This document shows positions 17,016-26,407 of a stretch of DNA of 64,000 nucleotides, piece by piece (the first letter of the stretch is position 1; every line of letters begins with the position of its first letter). The stretch is from Bacteroidia bacterium. Lineage in GTDB: Bacteria > Bacteroidota > Bacteroidia > SpSt-205. The position numbers and the translations under genes are program-made. The stretch is taken from the NCBI GenBank assembly GCA_026003235.1, contig BPGW01000005.1:62001-126000 (forward strand). Direction: 5' to 3'. Below the pieces are notes generated by a model, which worked only from the letters and a program-made list of their open reading frames with translations, was not told the DNA's origin and did not search any database.

Positions 17016-19715
17016 TTACCAGATCAGGGCCAGGCCGAGGTTCCATGTGCGGCCGAAGCCGTAGAAGAATCGTGCGGTAGCGCGGTCGTGATTTCGGCCG
17101 TCCAGGGCGGTGACGATGTAGCGCGTATTGAAGAAGTTGTGCACACTTCCGAAGAGACGCACCCGGGTCTCGGAGCTGATAGCGGTCTCGTAGCCGGCGC
17201 TCAGGTCGGTAAGCGTATAAGCGGGGAGGCGCCAGGGCTGTGCACGGTCGTTGGGGTTGGTGCGGGCTTCGGGGTCAAAAGCCGCCCAGAACCTATCGTA
17301 GTAAAAAGTGGACACCGTGAAATACAGGCCAGGACGGGGTTCAAGGCGCAGGATGCCTCCCAGCTGGGTCTGGGGCGCACTGCCCACCCGCAGCCCCGCA
17401 ATGAAGAGCTGTACGGTATCCACGATTTGCTGGTTGTTGTCGCGCACGATGCCAAAGACATCTTTTTCCCAGCGCCAGTCACCCAGGGCCCCGATTGCTG
17501 TGACCCGAAGCCAGGGTAGGGGTTGCACACCCACTTCGGCTTCCAGGCCTTTGTGGAGGGCGGAAAGGCCGTTGAGGCGCACCTGTGTAAAGCTCCCATC
17601 CGGCAGGGTGATGTTGGGCGACATGAGCACCTTGTCTCGCCAGCGAATCCAGTAGCCGGATAGCTGGAGGCCTACCAGGCGGCTTTGCCAGCGCAGGCCT
17701 GCTTCGGCTTGGAGGATCTTCTCCACATCGTAATTCTGAGCGATTTCGTTGCCGCCCCGGTCGTTGACGAAGACAAACTGGAAGAAAGGTGGCCGGGTGA
17801 AGTAGCCCCCACTCACATACAAGAGGCTCTGATCGGTCAGCCGCAGACCCAGGCCGCCTTTCGCCGTGTAAGAGAGGATATTGATGGTAGGCGAGCGGAG
17901 AGAACGGTCTTCGGGGCGATAGCGGAAGTTTTCTTGGCGCTGGTAGCCGGTGTTGGCGGCCGCCAGCACGAGAGAGGCTGTGAAGGGCCCCCGGCTATAG
18001 CGGGCTTCTGTAAACCCCCCTATCCAGGTGATGTAGGAGTCGTAGTCGTAATTGACTCGGTCGCCGAGCCGTGTCAAGCGGGCGCTTCGCAGGACGTAGG
18101 TGGTGTCCGAGCGCACGACCCGCAGAGGCTCCCCACGCCGCAGATCAAAGGTATCTACCCAAAAGTCCGCGCCAAATAGGTTGGTCACTTCGCGGTAGTG
18201 GTAGCCCACATAGTAACGCAGGTCCACGCCGGTGTTGAGCTCCAGCGGGCCGAGGGTCCATTGCAAAGCCGATACAAGGCCGTACCAGTTGTGGGAGTTG
18301 ACGGAGTTGCGGTGGATGAGGTTTGCCGCGTAGCCTATGACGGTGTCCCCCGCAGCGCGGATGAAGGTGTCTCGTTTAGCGCGGTTATTGGCGCGCACGG
18401 CTTCCCAGTCGATCAGGCCATCGTAGCGCAAAGGCAGACGCGTGGTGCTGGCTCGCGGGTTCCATTCGCTGCGTATGTTCAGGATGCCTGAGCCCCCTCC
18501 CCGCCCAAAAGACACATACACCGAAGACAAGAGGTTCACCCGCGGCGAGATCGTCCAGAAGTGGCTGAGCGAGATGAGCGGCTTATGGTAGAAGTTCCGG
18601 AAGTTTCCATACCGCTGGCCGTCCAGGTATCCATAGTCGTAGTTGTGGAAGGGGCTGCGTGTCAGGGTATCTACGTCGCGCTGGGTGAGGTAAGTAAAGC
18701 GCTGATAGTGCCATTGGGGGGCTCCGAGGGCCGTCAGAAGCAGACGATGCTGGGTGCCTATCGTTTTGGAGAGCGCCAGATAATAGCCCCAAGCGCTGAG
18801 GTCTGTGCCCGGAATATAGCCTGGTCCTACGGTGCGGTTGCCAGCCAGGGTGAGTGCCCAGCCTTTCGGCAGCAGCCCAGAATGGTACACCAGACTCAGC
18901 CGGCTGCTGTAGACGTTGGAAGCTTCGCTGGTCAGGACAAAGCGCCGCTCAGACTGCGGGGGAAAAGTACGCAGATTCAGAGTGCCCCCTATAGAGGGCA
19001 GCACTATGCGAGCGTTGCCCAGCCCCTTTTGAATCTGCACTTCGTCGGTCACCTCAAGGAGGCCTACCCAGTTAGACCAGTAGATGCGAGCGTTCTCCAT
19101 GTCGTTTACGGGAATGCCGTTGATTTGGACGGCGATATTTTCCTGCTCAAAGCCGCGCAGGTTGATGCGGGAGTCGCCCCAGCCGCCGCCTTCGCGCGAG
19201 GCGTACACCGACGGCGCGAAGCGCATAGCTTCGGTAATCTCCTGCGATCCGCGCATTTCCATCACCTGCTTAGAGGTCAGCCGCGAAAAGTTCAGCGGGG
19301 TCAAAAGCGCTGTGGCGGTAGAAGCCAGAATCTGCACTTCCTTCAGGAAGACGCCCGAGGGCACAAGCGCTATCTGCGGAGCCTTTTCCAGCTCGCTCAG
19401 CGAGAGTGTCTTTTCTTCGTAGCCCAGGTACGCTATCCGGATGCGGGGCGCCTTTTGCACCTCTTCCGGTGTGAGCTGGAGCCTGAACTGCCCATCCAGT
19501 TCGGTGATCGTCCCCTTGTCGGTGCCCAGCACTTGCACGATAGCGCCCGCTAAGGGCTCTCGTGTCAAGCTGTCCCACACCTGGCCCTGTACAAGGGTGC
19601 CTCTTTCGGTTTGCGTGAGCGCAGGCCGCTGCGGTGTGGTAAAAACACCGCGAATCAGCCGCTCTTCCTGCGCCCAGAGAAGCCCGCCAACAAGCAGAAT
19701 ACCTAACCACCGCAT
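17016..19715 (-). CDS. TonB-dependent outer membrane receptor with carboxypeptidase-D-like N-terminal domain
   Basis: The 899-residue protein starts with a signal peptide (MRWLGILLVGGLLWAQ). It then has a CarboxypepD_reg-like beta sandwich (GQVWDSLTREPLAGAIVQVL, about residues 48-67, to about 130) and a plug domain with the NLRGFEQENIAVQINGIPVND region (about 187-207). A long 22-stranded barrel follows, ending in an aromatic residue (NLGLALIW), as expected for insertion by the BAM complex. This layout is typical of Bacteroidota SusC-like or siderophore receptors, which import a ligand using TonB energy. No SusD partner lies beside it, so it may act alone, and the ligand is unknown. An imperfect -7 box TACTTTGG (19722-19729, minus) ends six bases before the ATG. 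Confidence 0.9.
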   Translation of the reverse strand: MRWLGILLVGGLLWAQEERLIRGVFTTPQRPALTQTERGTLVQGQVWDSLTREPLAGAIVQVLGTDKGTITELDGQFRLQLTPEEVQKAPRIRIAYLGYEEKTLSLSELEKAPQIALVPSGVFLKEVQILASTATALLTPLNFSRLTSKQVMEMRGSQEITEAMRFAPSVYASREGGGWGDSRINLRGFEQENIAVQINGIPVNDMENARIYWSNWVGLLEVTDEVQIQKGLGNARIVLPSIGGTLNLRTFPPQSERRFVLTSEASNVYSSRLSLVYHSGLLPKGWALTLAGNRTVGPGYIPGTDLSAWGYYLALSKTIGTQHRLLLTALGAPQWHYQRFTYLTQRDVDTLTRSPFHNYDYGYLDGQRYGNFRNFYHKPLISLSHFWTISPRVNLLSSVYVSFGRGGGSGILNIRSEWNPRASTTRLPLRYDGLIDWEAVRANNRAKRDTFIRAAGDTVIGYAANLIHRNSVNSHNWYGLVSALQWTLGPLELNTGVDLRYYVGYHYREVTNLFGADFWVDTFDLRRGEPLRVVRSDTTYVLRSARLTRLGDRVNYDYDSYITWIGGFTEARYSRGPFTASLVLAAANTGYQRQENFRYRPEDRSLRSPTINILSYTAKGGLGLRLTDQSLLYVSGGYFTRPPFFQFVFVNDRGGNEIAQNYDVEKILQAEAGLRWQSRLVGLQLSGYWIRWRDKVLMSPNITLPDGSFTQVRLNGLSALHKGLEAEVGVQPLPWLRVTAIGALGDWRWEKDVFGIVRDNNQQIVDTVQLFIAGLRVGSAPQTQLGGILRLEPRPGLYFTVSTFYYDRFWAAFDPEARTNPNDRAQPWRLPAYTLTDLSAGYETAISSETRVRLFGSVHNFFNTRYIVTALDGRNHDRATARFFYGFGRTWNLGLALIW

Positions 19716-19752
19716 ACCTGGCCAAAGTACGAAGAATCAGGTGAAGCGAAAA

Positions 19753-20394
19753 TTAGAGGGCGGTGGAGGTACCGATGCGGGCAGCTCCGGCTTCAATGAA
19801 GGCCCAGGCCGCTTCGGCGGTGCGGATTCCGCCGGAGGCCTTGACCGCTACGGCAGGCGGCAGGACCTGGCGCATCAGTCGTACGGTCTCCAGTTCGGCG
19901 CCTTTGGCGGCAAAGCCTGTGGAGGTTTTCACGAAATCCACCCCCGCCTCGGCGCACCACCTACACAGCTCTAAGACCTGGTCAGGGGTCAGGAGGGCCG
20001 TCTCCAGGATCACCTTGAGCTGGGCCCTATGGGTGTGGGCCAGGTTCGCCAGGCTTTCCAGCTCAGCCCGTACATACCTTTCTTCTCCCGAGAAGTAAGC
20101 GGCCAGGTTGATCACCATGTCCAGTTCTACGGCGCCCATCTGAAGCGCCAGGAGGGCTTCGGTGCGCTTGACCTCTGTGAGATGCATCCCATGAGGAAAG
20201 CCTACGACCGTAGCTACCCGGACGGCGGTGCCTTCGGTAGATCGGCGGGCCTCTTCTACATAGTAAGGCGGCACGCACACCGCCGCATAGCCGCGGCTTA
20301 TGGCTGTCTTGCACAGCTCGTGGATCTCTTCGCGGCGGCAGCCAGGACGCAAAAGCGTGTAGTCTATGTACGGAGCCAACGAACGGCCGTTCAT
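19753..20394 (-). CDS. deoC: Deoxyribose-phosphate aldolase
   Basis: The 213-residue enzyme splits 2-deoxyribose 5-phosphate into glyceraldehyde 3-phosphate and acetaldehyde, in deoxynucleoside breakdown. The Schiff-base lysine is Lys156 in DFVKTSTGF. The proton-relay residues are Asp92 in ELDMVIN and Lys185 in VAVKASGGI, all in family positions, and the length is normal. It overlaps the upstream threonine dehydrogenase gene by four bases, so the two are translated together as the end of an operon that begins with the OmpP1-like porin. Confidence 0.95.
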   Translation of the reverse strand: MNGRSLAPYIDYTLLRPGCRREEIHELCKTAISRGYAAVCVPPYYVEEARRSTEGTAVRVATVVGFPHGMHLTEVKRTEALLALQMGAVELDMVINLAAYFSGEERYVRAELESLANLAHTHRAQLKVILETALLTPDQVLELCRWCAEAGVDFVKTSTGFAAKGAELETVRLMRQVLPPAVAVKASGGIRTAEAAWAFIEAGAARIGTSTAL

Positions 20395-21317
20395 GCTTTA
20401 GCCAGGATAGCTTCCCACATGGCTTGAGACAAGCGGGGCAGCGTATCGTAATGGGGGTTCCAGCCCCAATCCTGACGCGCTGGGGTATCGTCTAAGCTTT
20501 CCGGCCAGCTTTCGGCGAGCTTTTGCCGGAAGTCCGGCTCGTACCGGCAGCTGAAATGCGGCACCTGCTTGCGAATCTCCGCTTCCAGCTCGGCAGGGGA
20601 GAAGCTCAGGCCCTGAATGTTGTAGGCGCTGCGCACCGAGAGGCGCTCGGCCGGCGCAGCCATAAGCTGCAAGATAGCTTGGATAGCGTCGTCTATGTAG
20701 AGCATGGGCAAGCGGGTGTGAGGGGCGAGGTAGCAGGTGTAAGCGCCTTTTTGCCGGGCTTCGTAAAACATGTGCACCGCAAAGTCGGTGGTTCCCCCCT
20801 GCGGTAGATGGCCGGGCCCAATCACGCCGGGGAAGCGCACACTCCGCACATCCAGCCCATAACGCTGGTGAAAGTATTCAGCCAGCCTTTCGGTAGCGAG
20901 CTTGGCAATGCCGTACAGGCCAATCGGGTCCATGATGGTGTACTGAGGCGTGCGAGAGCGGGGGGTATGCGGCCCGAACGCCGCAATAGAGCTGGCCCAG
21001 AAGACTTTTTGCACCCCTGACTCCAGGGCAGCTTCAAAAAGGGCCCAGTTGGCTGAGAAGTTGAGAGCCCACCCCCCATGCGGTTCCTTTTCTGATCGAG
21101 CCGAGAGGTAGGCGGCTAAGTGGTAGACCTGGTCGGGTTTCCAGGCTTTGAGGAGGGTGCGCAAGGCTTCGGTGTCTGTCACATCAAGCAGGCGGGTTTC
21201 TGTGGGAAAATCCAAAGGGCGTATATCTGTGGCTAATACAGTGTAGCCCTTTTTGAGGAGGGTAGGCACGAGGGCTTGTCCGATCTGCCCGCCTGCGCCA
21301 GTCACCAAAGCCCGCAT
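20391..21317 (-). CDS. L-threonine 3-dehydrogenase, NAD-epimerase (SDR) type
   Basis: The 308-residue Rossmann enzyme has TGAGGQIG (residues 6-13) for NAD binding and the catalytic pair Tyr135 and Lys139 in GLYGIAK. The threonine-dehydrogenase-specific blocks RFPGVIGPG, GGTTDFAVHMF and WPESLDD are present, which separates it from UDP-glucose epimerases. It oxidises threonine to 2-amino-3-oxobutyrate, normally passed to a KBL ligase, which is not in this window. It lies one base after the OmpP1 gene and overlaps deoC by four bases. Confidence 0.9.
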   Translation of the reverse strand: MRALVTGAGGQIGQALVPTLLKKGYTVLATDIRPLDFPTETRLLDVTDTEALRTLLKAWKPDQVYHLAAYLSARSEKEPHGGWALNFSANWALFEAALESGVQKVFWASSIAAFGPHTPRSRTPQYTIMDPIGLYGIAKLATERLAEYFHQRYGLDVRSVRFPGVIGPGHLPQGGTTDFAVHMFYEARQKGAYTCYLAPHTRLPMLYIDDAIQAILQLMAAPAERLSVRSAYNIQGLSFSPAELEAEIRKQVPHFSCRYEPDFRQKLAESWPESLDDTPARQDWGWNPHYDTLPRLSQAMWEAILAKA

Positions 21318-21318
21318 A

Positions 21319-22860
21319 CTAAAACCGCAAGCCGAGGGTCGTCACGAAAAAGTGGGTGCGCGTCTGGACCACGACCACCGGCGCTGGGGCATAGGCGGGA
21401 TTCCGCAAGCTGTAGGGGAGGTACTTCTGGGCGCTCATCGCATACAAATAAGCCACATCTACGAAAAACTTGTCCAGTCGGTAGCCCGCGCCGAGGGTGA
21501 TGAACTGGCGCTGCATGGCCAGCGAAGTAAGGCTTGCAGGCTGGCGGTAGTCGGGGTAGTACAGCCGCCCATCGGGGTTGCGTACAGGGGCGTAGTAAGC
21601 ATAACCGCCCCGTAGACTCACCTGGTCAGTCAAGAGCCATTCCAAGCCTGCACGCACGTTGTAAGCGAGCGCAAATTGCTTCTCAATGACTTCGTTTTCG
21701 CGGTCGTAGCTGTAGTCGCTGGAACTGAAGGTAGCGTTGCGGTAGTCCAGGAAGTCACCCTCTATAGACACGGCTCCTTTCCCCCCTACTAAAAAGGCTA
21801 TCCCAGCCGATACGCGATACGGGTAACTGAAGCGGTACGTGTACTGGAAAGGCTCAGCGTAGGTGGTGCTATTGCGCCGGCCATCATCCAGCACAAACTC
21901 CATGTCGGCGTTGTATTCATCTTGGATGCGGATGCGGGATCCGGTCGTAAAGCTCAAACCAAAACGAAGGAAATCCACCGGTTCCACCAGCACCCCAAGG
22001 GCTAAGCCTACGCCGGAACCGGTAGAGGTGTATTTTTCGCGAAAGGTGACCTCATCGGCGGGGGTGGTGCCGCCGGAGCCGTTGTAGCGGTTCTGGGTGT
22101 CGATCTCGCGCAGGCGGTAGGTCTTGCTGTAAGAAAGGCTGCGAATGAGAAGTGCGGCCCCAAAGTACACCGTATTTTGGTAGCTAAAGCCGGCTCCGAT
22201 GCTCCAGGTATTTAGCCGGCCGCGTTCTTGGCTGGTGATTTCTTGAAAGACCTGCCCTTGGGAGAAGACCCCTTGATACTGGTAAGGGTTAGTGTTGGTG
22301 GCGTCTATCACGCCCCGGAACCCCCAGGGCGCTCCCAAGTCAAAATAGTTTTGGTAAGCCAGCGCTGCCGTCCCGCCCAGGAGGCTATCGGGGATACCTT
22401 CGGCTTGCTCGGCGATGGATTGGGTGAAGGAGTTGCGCTCGTTGAAGCCGCTGGCTTGGCTATTCTGGTGGAAGAAGCCTTCCTGGTTATAGCCGAAGGC
22501 GAAGTTCCAGTAGGGGATAGCCTTACCCCCCTGGCCGTGGAGTACGAGCGCAAGCTGGGGCACGCTGAGTTGGGTACGGCTGTCGCGGCCGCTGCTCAAA
22601 TAGGTGGTGGATGTGGTGGGAATAGCCAGCGCGGGCGAGAGCCATAGGCCGCCCCGCACAAATAGGCCCAGTCCGCCTGGGTTTTGCGTCAGGTTAGCTG
22701 GATCGCCTCCCAGCGCCGAGAAAGCCCCCGCCATCCCTAAAGCTCGGGCGCTGCCTTGGGGCATCATCTGGCTCCACCGTTCGGCATCCAGGTCGTTCTG
22801 CGCTGATAAAGCACCTACCAGGGCACTCAGGATGGCCCGCCGAGTAAAGCCTCCGGACAC
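21319..22860 (-). CDS. OmpP1/FadL/TodX-family outer membrane transport protein
   Basis: The 513-residue protein has a signal peptide (ILSALVGALSAQ) followed by the family N-terminus (ARALGMAGAFSALGGDPANL, about residues 39-58), which forms the hatch of FadL-type barrels. The rest alternates beta-strands with aromatic girdle residues to the terminus TTLGLRF. Such porins carry hydrophobic compounds (fatty acids, aromatics) across the outer membrane. I chose the GTG at 22860 because it lies four bases after a perfect TACTTTTG -7 box. The TTG at 22863 would lie only one base after it. It heads a three-gene operon with threonine dehydrogenase and deoC. Confidence 0.87.
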   Translation of the reverse strand: MSGGFTRRAILSALVGALSAQNDLDAERWSQMMPQGSARALGMAGAFSALGGDPANLTQNPGGLGLFVRGGLWLSPALAIPTTSTTYLSSGRDSRTQLSVPQLALVLHGQGGKAIPYWNFAFGYNQEGFFHQNSQASGFNERNSFTQSIAEQAEGIPDSLLGGTAALAYQNYFDLGAPWGFRGVIDATNTNPYQYQGVFSQGQVFQEITSQERGRLNTWSIGAGFSYQNTVYFGAALLIRSLSYSKTYRLREIDTQNRYNGSGGTTPADEVTFREKYTSTGSGVGLALGVLVEPVDFLRFGLSFTTGSRIRIQDEYNADMEFVLDDGRRNSTTYAEPFQYTYRFSYPYRVSAGIAFLVGGKGAVSIEGDFLDYRNATFSSSDYSYDRENEVIEKQFALAYNVRAGLEWLLTDQVSLRGGYAYYAPVRNPDGRLYYPDYRQPASLTSLAMQRQFITLGAGYRLDKFFVDVAYLYAMSAQKYLPYSLRNPAYAPAPVVVVQTRTHFFVTTLGLRF

Positions 22861-22864
22861 CAAG

Positions 22865-22872
22865 CAAAAGTA
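22865..22872 (-). promoter_or_regulatory. -7 promoter box TACTTTTG for the OmpP1 operon
   Basis: Perfect match to the Bacteroidota TAnnTTTG box, ending four bases before the GTG start. The mRNA should be leaderless or nearly so. Confidence 0.65.
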
Positions 22873-22886
22873 CCCACTTTTTGCCG

Positions 22887-22894
22887 TACTTTAT
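22887..22894 (+). promoter_or_regulatory. Probable -7 box TACTTTAT for the S41 protease gene
   Basis: Partial match to TAnnTTTG, ending four bases before ATG 22899, the same spacing as the perfect boxes elsewhere in the window. It lies back to back with the OmpP1 promoter, 14 bases away. Confidence 0.45.
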
Positions 22895-22898
22895 CCCG

Positions 22899-24491
22899 AT
22901 GCACAAGCGTCTGGCATGGCTGGGTGGGCTTGCGCTGGCGGCGGCCCTTCTGCTATTCTGGCAAGACCCCCTGTACCGGTTAGGCCGTAATATTGAGATC
23001 TACGGTCGCGTCCTGCAAGAGCTGGCCCTCAACTACGTAGACGAGCCCGACCTGGATAAACTCACTACCCAAGCTATTGAGGCTATGTTGGCCGAGCTGG
23101 ACCCGTATACCAACTATTACAGTGCGATGGAGGTGACGCAGGCGCAGCTTGAGCAGAGCGGACAGTATGCAGGCATAGGGGTGGTCCTTTTGCCCTGGGA
23201 GAACAAAGTAATATGTCGGCGGGTGCTGCCTGGCAGCCCTGCCCAGAAGGCGGGGATTGAGCCAGGTGACCTCCTCCTGGAAGTGGAAAAAAAGCCCGTC
23301 CATGACCTTTCCTTGGAGCAAATCCAGCGCCTTTTGCAAGGCATGCCGGGCACCTCTGTCACGGTGACGGTCCTGCGTCCTGCGACCCAAGAGCGAAAAA
23401 CCTACACCCTCACCCGAGCCGAACTGGAGACCGAAGCGGTGCCTTACTCCGCGGTGCTGCCCGGGCAGATAGGGTATATACCCATTTTGCAGTTTACTCG
23501 GGGCTGCGCCGAAGGGGTGCGCCAGCACCTGGTCCAGCTCAAGACCCAAGCTACCCTCAAAGGCCTGATCCTTGACCTGCGGGGCAACCCCGGCGGCCTC
23601 ATGAACGAAGCCCTGGAACTGCTCAACTTCTTCGTCCCCAAAGGCGAGCTTCTCTTACAGACCCGTGGCCGCATGCCCGAAGCTAACCAAAGCTACTACG
23701 CCCAGTTACATCCCCTTGAGCCGACCTTGCCCCTCGTGGTGCTCATTGATGAGGCCAGCGCCAGCGCTTCGGAGATCGTGGCAGGCACGCTCCAGGACTT
23801 GGATCGGGCGGTTATAATGGGGCGGCGATCGTTCGGGAAAGGCCTCGTCCAGGTCGTACGACCCCTCGTGGAAAATACCCAGATGAAAATCACCGTCTCT
23901 CGCTATTACACCCCCAGTGGCCGCAGTATTCAGTTGCAAGGCCGCTTGAGTGGAGAACCTCGCACTTTCCGTACGAAAAACGGGCGTCTCGTGCGAGAAG
24001 GGAGTGGCATTACGCCTGACATTGAGCAGGCGGCTCCCCTGCCCCCAAGCCTTCTGGCTCGCATAGAGCCGTATTTCTTTTACTTCCTGGCTAGGCAGCG
24101 CGCGACTATTCCACGGGATTCGGCTTCGCTGGTGGTGGAGCTGCCTAAAACCACCCTGGTTGAGACGCTGATAGATTCACTGGCCTCTTATCCCCAGGCT
24201 TATGCCCAGGAGGCCGAAGCCTTGCTGGAGCGCTTCCAAGCGCAGGTGCGTACCTTGCCCGAGGTCTCTCAAAAAGCCGATGAAGTAGCTCGCCTTCTTG
24301 CTGCGCATCGGCTCCAGACGCTGCGCAGCCAGGCCGACTACTTGCGCCTTCTGGTTGGGCAGCTGCGGGCTTACCACGGTCTCAACATCCGCGGGGAATA
24401 CGCCTTCCTGGCGGCTCGCGACCCCCTCATCCAAGAGGCGCGGCAGCTCCTGTTAGATCTGCCTCGCTACGAGAAGATTTTACGCCCCTGA
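22899..24491 (+). CDS. S41 family C-terminal processing peptidase (CtpA-like)
   Basis: The 530-residue protease has an N-terminal membrane anchor or signal (residues 5-20) and then a PDZ domain (about 88-165, IGVVLLPWEN to TVTVLRP) that recognises C-terminal tails. The S41 core has the nucleophile serine in the SASASE segment (287-292) and the general base Lys314 in SFGKGLVQ. About 150 helical residues follow. It cleaves periplasmic proteins, as in Prc/CtpA. ATG 22899 is preferred over TTG 22881 because it follows the promoter box by four bases and gives a clean signal. Its 3' end overlaps the convergent trmH-like gene by 25 bases. Confidence 0.92.
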   Translation: MHKRLAWLGGLALAAALLLFWQDPLYRLGRNIEIYGRVLQELALNYVDEPDLDKLTTQAIEAMLAELDPYTNYYSAMEVTQAQLEQSGQYAGIGVVLLPWENKVICRRVLPGSPAQKAGIEPGDLLLEVEKKPVHDLSLEQIQRLLQGMPGTSVTVTVLRPATQERKTYTLTRAELETEAVPYSAVLPGQIGYIPILQFTRGCAEGVRQHLVQLKTQATLKGLILDLRGNPGGLMNEALELLNFFVPKGELLLQTRGRMPEANQSYYAQLHPLEPTLPLVVLIDEASASASEIVAGTLQDLDRAVIMGRRSFGKGLVQVVRPLVENTQMKITVSRYYTPSGRSIQLQGRLSGEPRTFRTKNGRLVREGSGITPDIEQAAPLPPSLLARIEPYFFYFLARQRATIPRDSASLVVELPKTTLVETLIDSLASYPQAYAQEAEALLERFQAQVRTLPEVSQKADEVARLLAAHRLQTLRSQADYLRLLVGQLRAYHGLNIRGEYAFLAARDPLIQEARQLLLDLPRYEKILRP

Positions 24492-25009
24492 AAATACCGC
24501 GCTGCCTCATAGAGGGCTATGCCCGTAGCCACCGCTACATTGAGGCTGTGTTTAGTGCCGAACTGCGGTATTTCTACCGCCCAGTCGCACAAGGCCAGCA
24601 GGGCATCTTGGATCCCCGTCAGCTCATTGCCTACCACCAGGACCCACGGCGGGGCCGGCCACTCAAACGCCCAAAGCGATTGGCTCTCCGTGGTGTGCTC
24701 CAGGGCAATCAAGGTAAATCCCTCCGCCTTTAGGGCCGATAGGTGCGCCGCCAGATCGGGCACCTTTTCCCATGCTACGCTTTCTTCTGCCCCTAATGCG
24801 CTGCGGTGAATCTCAGGATGGGGAGGCGCCGGTGTAAAGCCCCCCAGATACACTTTCTCTACCCGAAAGGCGTCGGCGCTGCGCAGGATGCTCCCTACGT
24901 TGTAGCGGCTGCGCACGTGGTCCAAAGCAAGCCGAAAGGGAAACTTGGGGGCCTGGCGATACTCCTCCACGGAGAGCCGGCCTAATTCTTCCACCCGGAG
25001 TCGGCGCAT
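24467..25009 (-). CDS. TrmH/SpoU-family tRNA/rRNA 2'-O-methyltransferase
   Basis: The 180-residue SPOUT enzyme shows motif 1 DHVRSRYNVGSILRSADAF (Asn and Arg of family), motif 2 VVGNELTGI and motif 3 SLNVAVATGIALYE, which form the knotted SAM site. Such enzymes methylate ribose 2'-OH in tRNA or rRNA; the exact nucleotide cannot be told from sequence. I placed the start at ATG 25009. It overlaps the upstream membrane-protein gene by 28 bases, whereas the longer open frame to 25123 would lie inside that gene. Confidence 0.88.
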   Translation of the reverse strand: MRRLRVEELGRLSVEEYRQAPKFPFRLALDHVRSRYNVGSILRSADAFRVEKVYLGGFTPAPPHPEIHRSALGAEESVAWEKVPDLAAHLSALKAEGFTLIALEHTTESQSLWAFEWPAPPWVLVVGNELTGIQDALLALCDWAVEIPQFGTKHSLNVAVATGIALYEAARYFQGRKIFS

Positions 25010-26403
25010 CCAATTCGGCGCAAATCTATGGGCTGCCGGGCAGGTGGATCGCAGTTTCGCACGAAAGGCCACAGGACCTTGAAGACGAGGCCCGCGGCGC
25101 GCCGCCGCTTCAGGTCCCCGCAATCAATGTACAAACAACGGCAAGTTCGTAGCAAAATAGGCCAGTAGGCGTCGCTTTCCCCTAAAGAAAGGTCTTTTCG
25201 CCGGCCGAAGACAGGGTACCCCTGACTGCCTGCGATGATGCAAGTACCGAAAGGCAAGCTATCGTAAGCTTGCTGTACGGCTTTGAGGTGCGTGTAGGGG
25301 AGGTGGTTCTCTCTCAGCGAGCGCTGGTAGTGACGATAGGTGTTGCGCACCTGCCATGTCACGCAGGTTAGCGCTATCAGTACCTGGGTCCAGGTGGGGA
25401 GCCGTTCTGCGGTATAGAGGCTGAGTCCCACTACGGCCGGCAAGAACACCAGCACAAAGTGCCGAGCATCTACGAGGCCAATGCGCCCCCGGGCCATACT
25501 GACCAGGTAGAAGGCCAGCTGCACCGCCGTCAGCAGCCCTAACAGTAGGAAGTACCGCTTCTCTTGGAGGGATAGGGCCTGCTTTCGCCAGAGACCCGCT
25601 GTCACCGACAAGCCTACCAGCAGCCCCAGGTACCGCAAGTAAGTAACTTCTTCAAGCGTTCGCTGGAAAAAGTCCGAGGGCATAGGCGCATTGCGAAGGT
25701 GAAGCCCGGCCTCGCCTTGCGGATCGTGGAGAGCGTTCCAGGCAAAGTATCCTACAGCCAAGGCGGCCTGCACAGCGCTGGCACCGATAAGCATGAGACT
25801 TAGTTTGCGTTGACCCTGCAGGAGAGCCCATAAGCCCCACAGGCCTACCCCTATCCCTGTACCGAGGCCGGCGTAGCGAACCAGAAACAGCGCTGGCAGT
25901 AGAAGAAATAAGGCTTCTTTATGGCGCTCCTCCTCTCGCAAAAGGCCCAAGGTAGCGACAAAGAGAGGCAGGTAGGGGTTTTCCGAGAGCACCATGGTAT
26001 AGCTCCAAGTGAGGGAAGGAGGCCAGAGGAGAAAAAAGAGCCACTCTGCCCAAGGCCGAAAAAAACGCCACAGCGCCAGGTAAAACAAGGCGTAGCTTAG
26101 GAGGTTGAGCCAGCGGGCTGCGTAGAAGGGTTCCAGACCGGTAAGGGTGCTGGTGGCGGCTATCAGCGCGGGATACCCCAGGGGCCATTCGTGGATCCAC
26201 CGATAGGGGGCCGGTTCATATAGGGGGGTGGAGCGCAGGAGCTCCCCACGCTGGAGCGAATGGGCCATTTGCAGGTAATGCAGCCCGTCGGGTTGGACCC
26301 GGTACAGGCCGTACGCCTCCTGCAGGGCCAGGGCGTCCCATCCCACGATAAAGAACTGCACCAGCACCAGTCCCCGCAGAAGCCACCGCACCTTCCGGGG
26401 CAT
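24982..26403 (-). CDS. Polytopic membrane protein, glycosyltransferase family 39-like
   Basis: The 473-residue protein has about ten hydrophobic segments and an N-terminal loop with QPDGLHYLQMAHSLQRG (about residues 37-53). This resembles the acidic loop of dolichyl-phosphate-mannose or ArnT-type (GT-C) transferases, which use lipid-linked sugars outside the membrane. The soluble C-terminal 130 residues contain several cysteines (FGTCIIAG, RTCRCLYIDC). It follows the ThDP enzyme by four bases and overlaps trmH. Membrane topology is certain; the GT39-like call is moderate. Confidence 0.7.
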   Translation of the reverse strand: MPRKVRWLLRGLVLVQFFIVGWDALALQEAYGLYRVQPDGLHYLQMAHSLQRGELLRSTPLYEPAPYRWIHEWPLGYPALIAATSTLTGLEPFYAARWLNLLSYALFYLALWRFFRPWAEWLFFLLWPPSLTWSYTMVLSENPYLPLFVATLGLLREEERHKEALFLLLPALFLVRYAGLGTGIGVGLWGLWALLQGQRKLSLMLIGASAVQAALAVGYFAWNALHDPQGEAGLHLRNAPMPSDFFQRTLEEVTYLRYLGLLVGLSVTAGLWRKQALSLQEKRYFLLLGLLTAVQLAFYLVSMARGRIGLVDARHFVLVFLPAVVGLSLYTAERLPTWTQVLIALTCVTWQVRNTYRHYQRSLRENHLPYTHLKAVQQAYDSLPFGTCIIAGSQGYPVFGRRKDLSLGESDAYWPILLRTCRCLYIDCGDLKRRRAAGLVFKVLWPFVRNCDPPARQPIDLRRIGCADSGWKN

Positions 26404-26407
26404 GAGG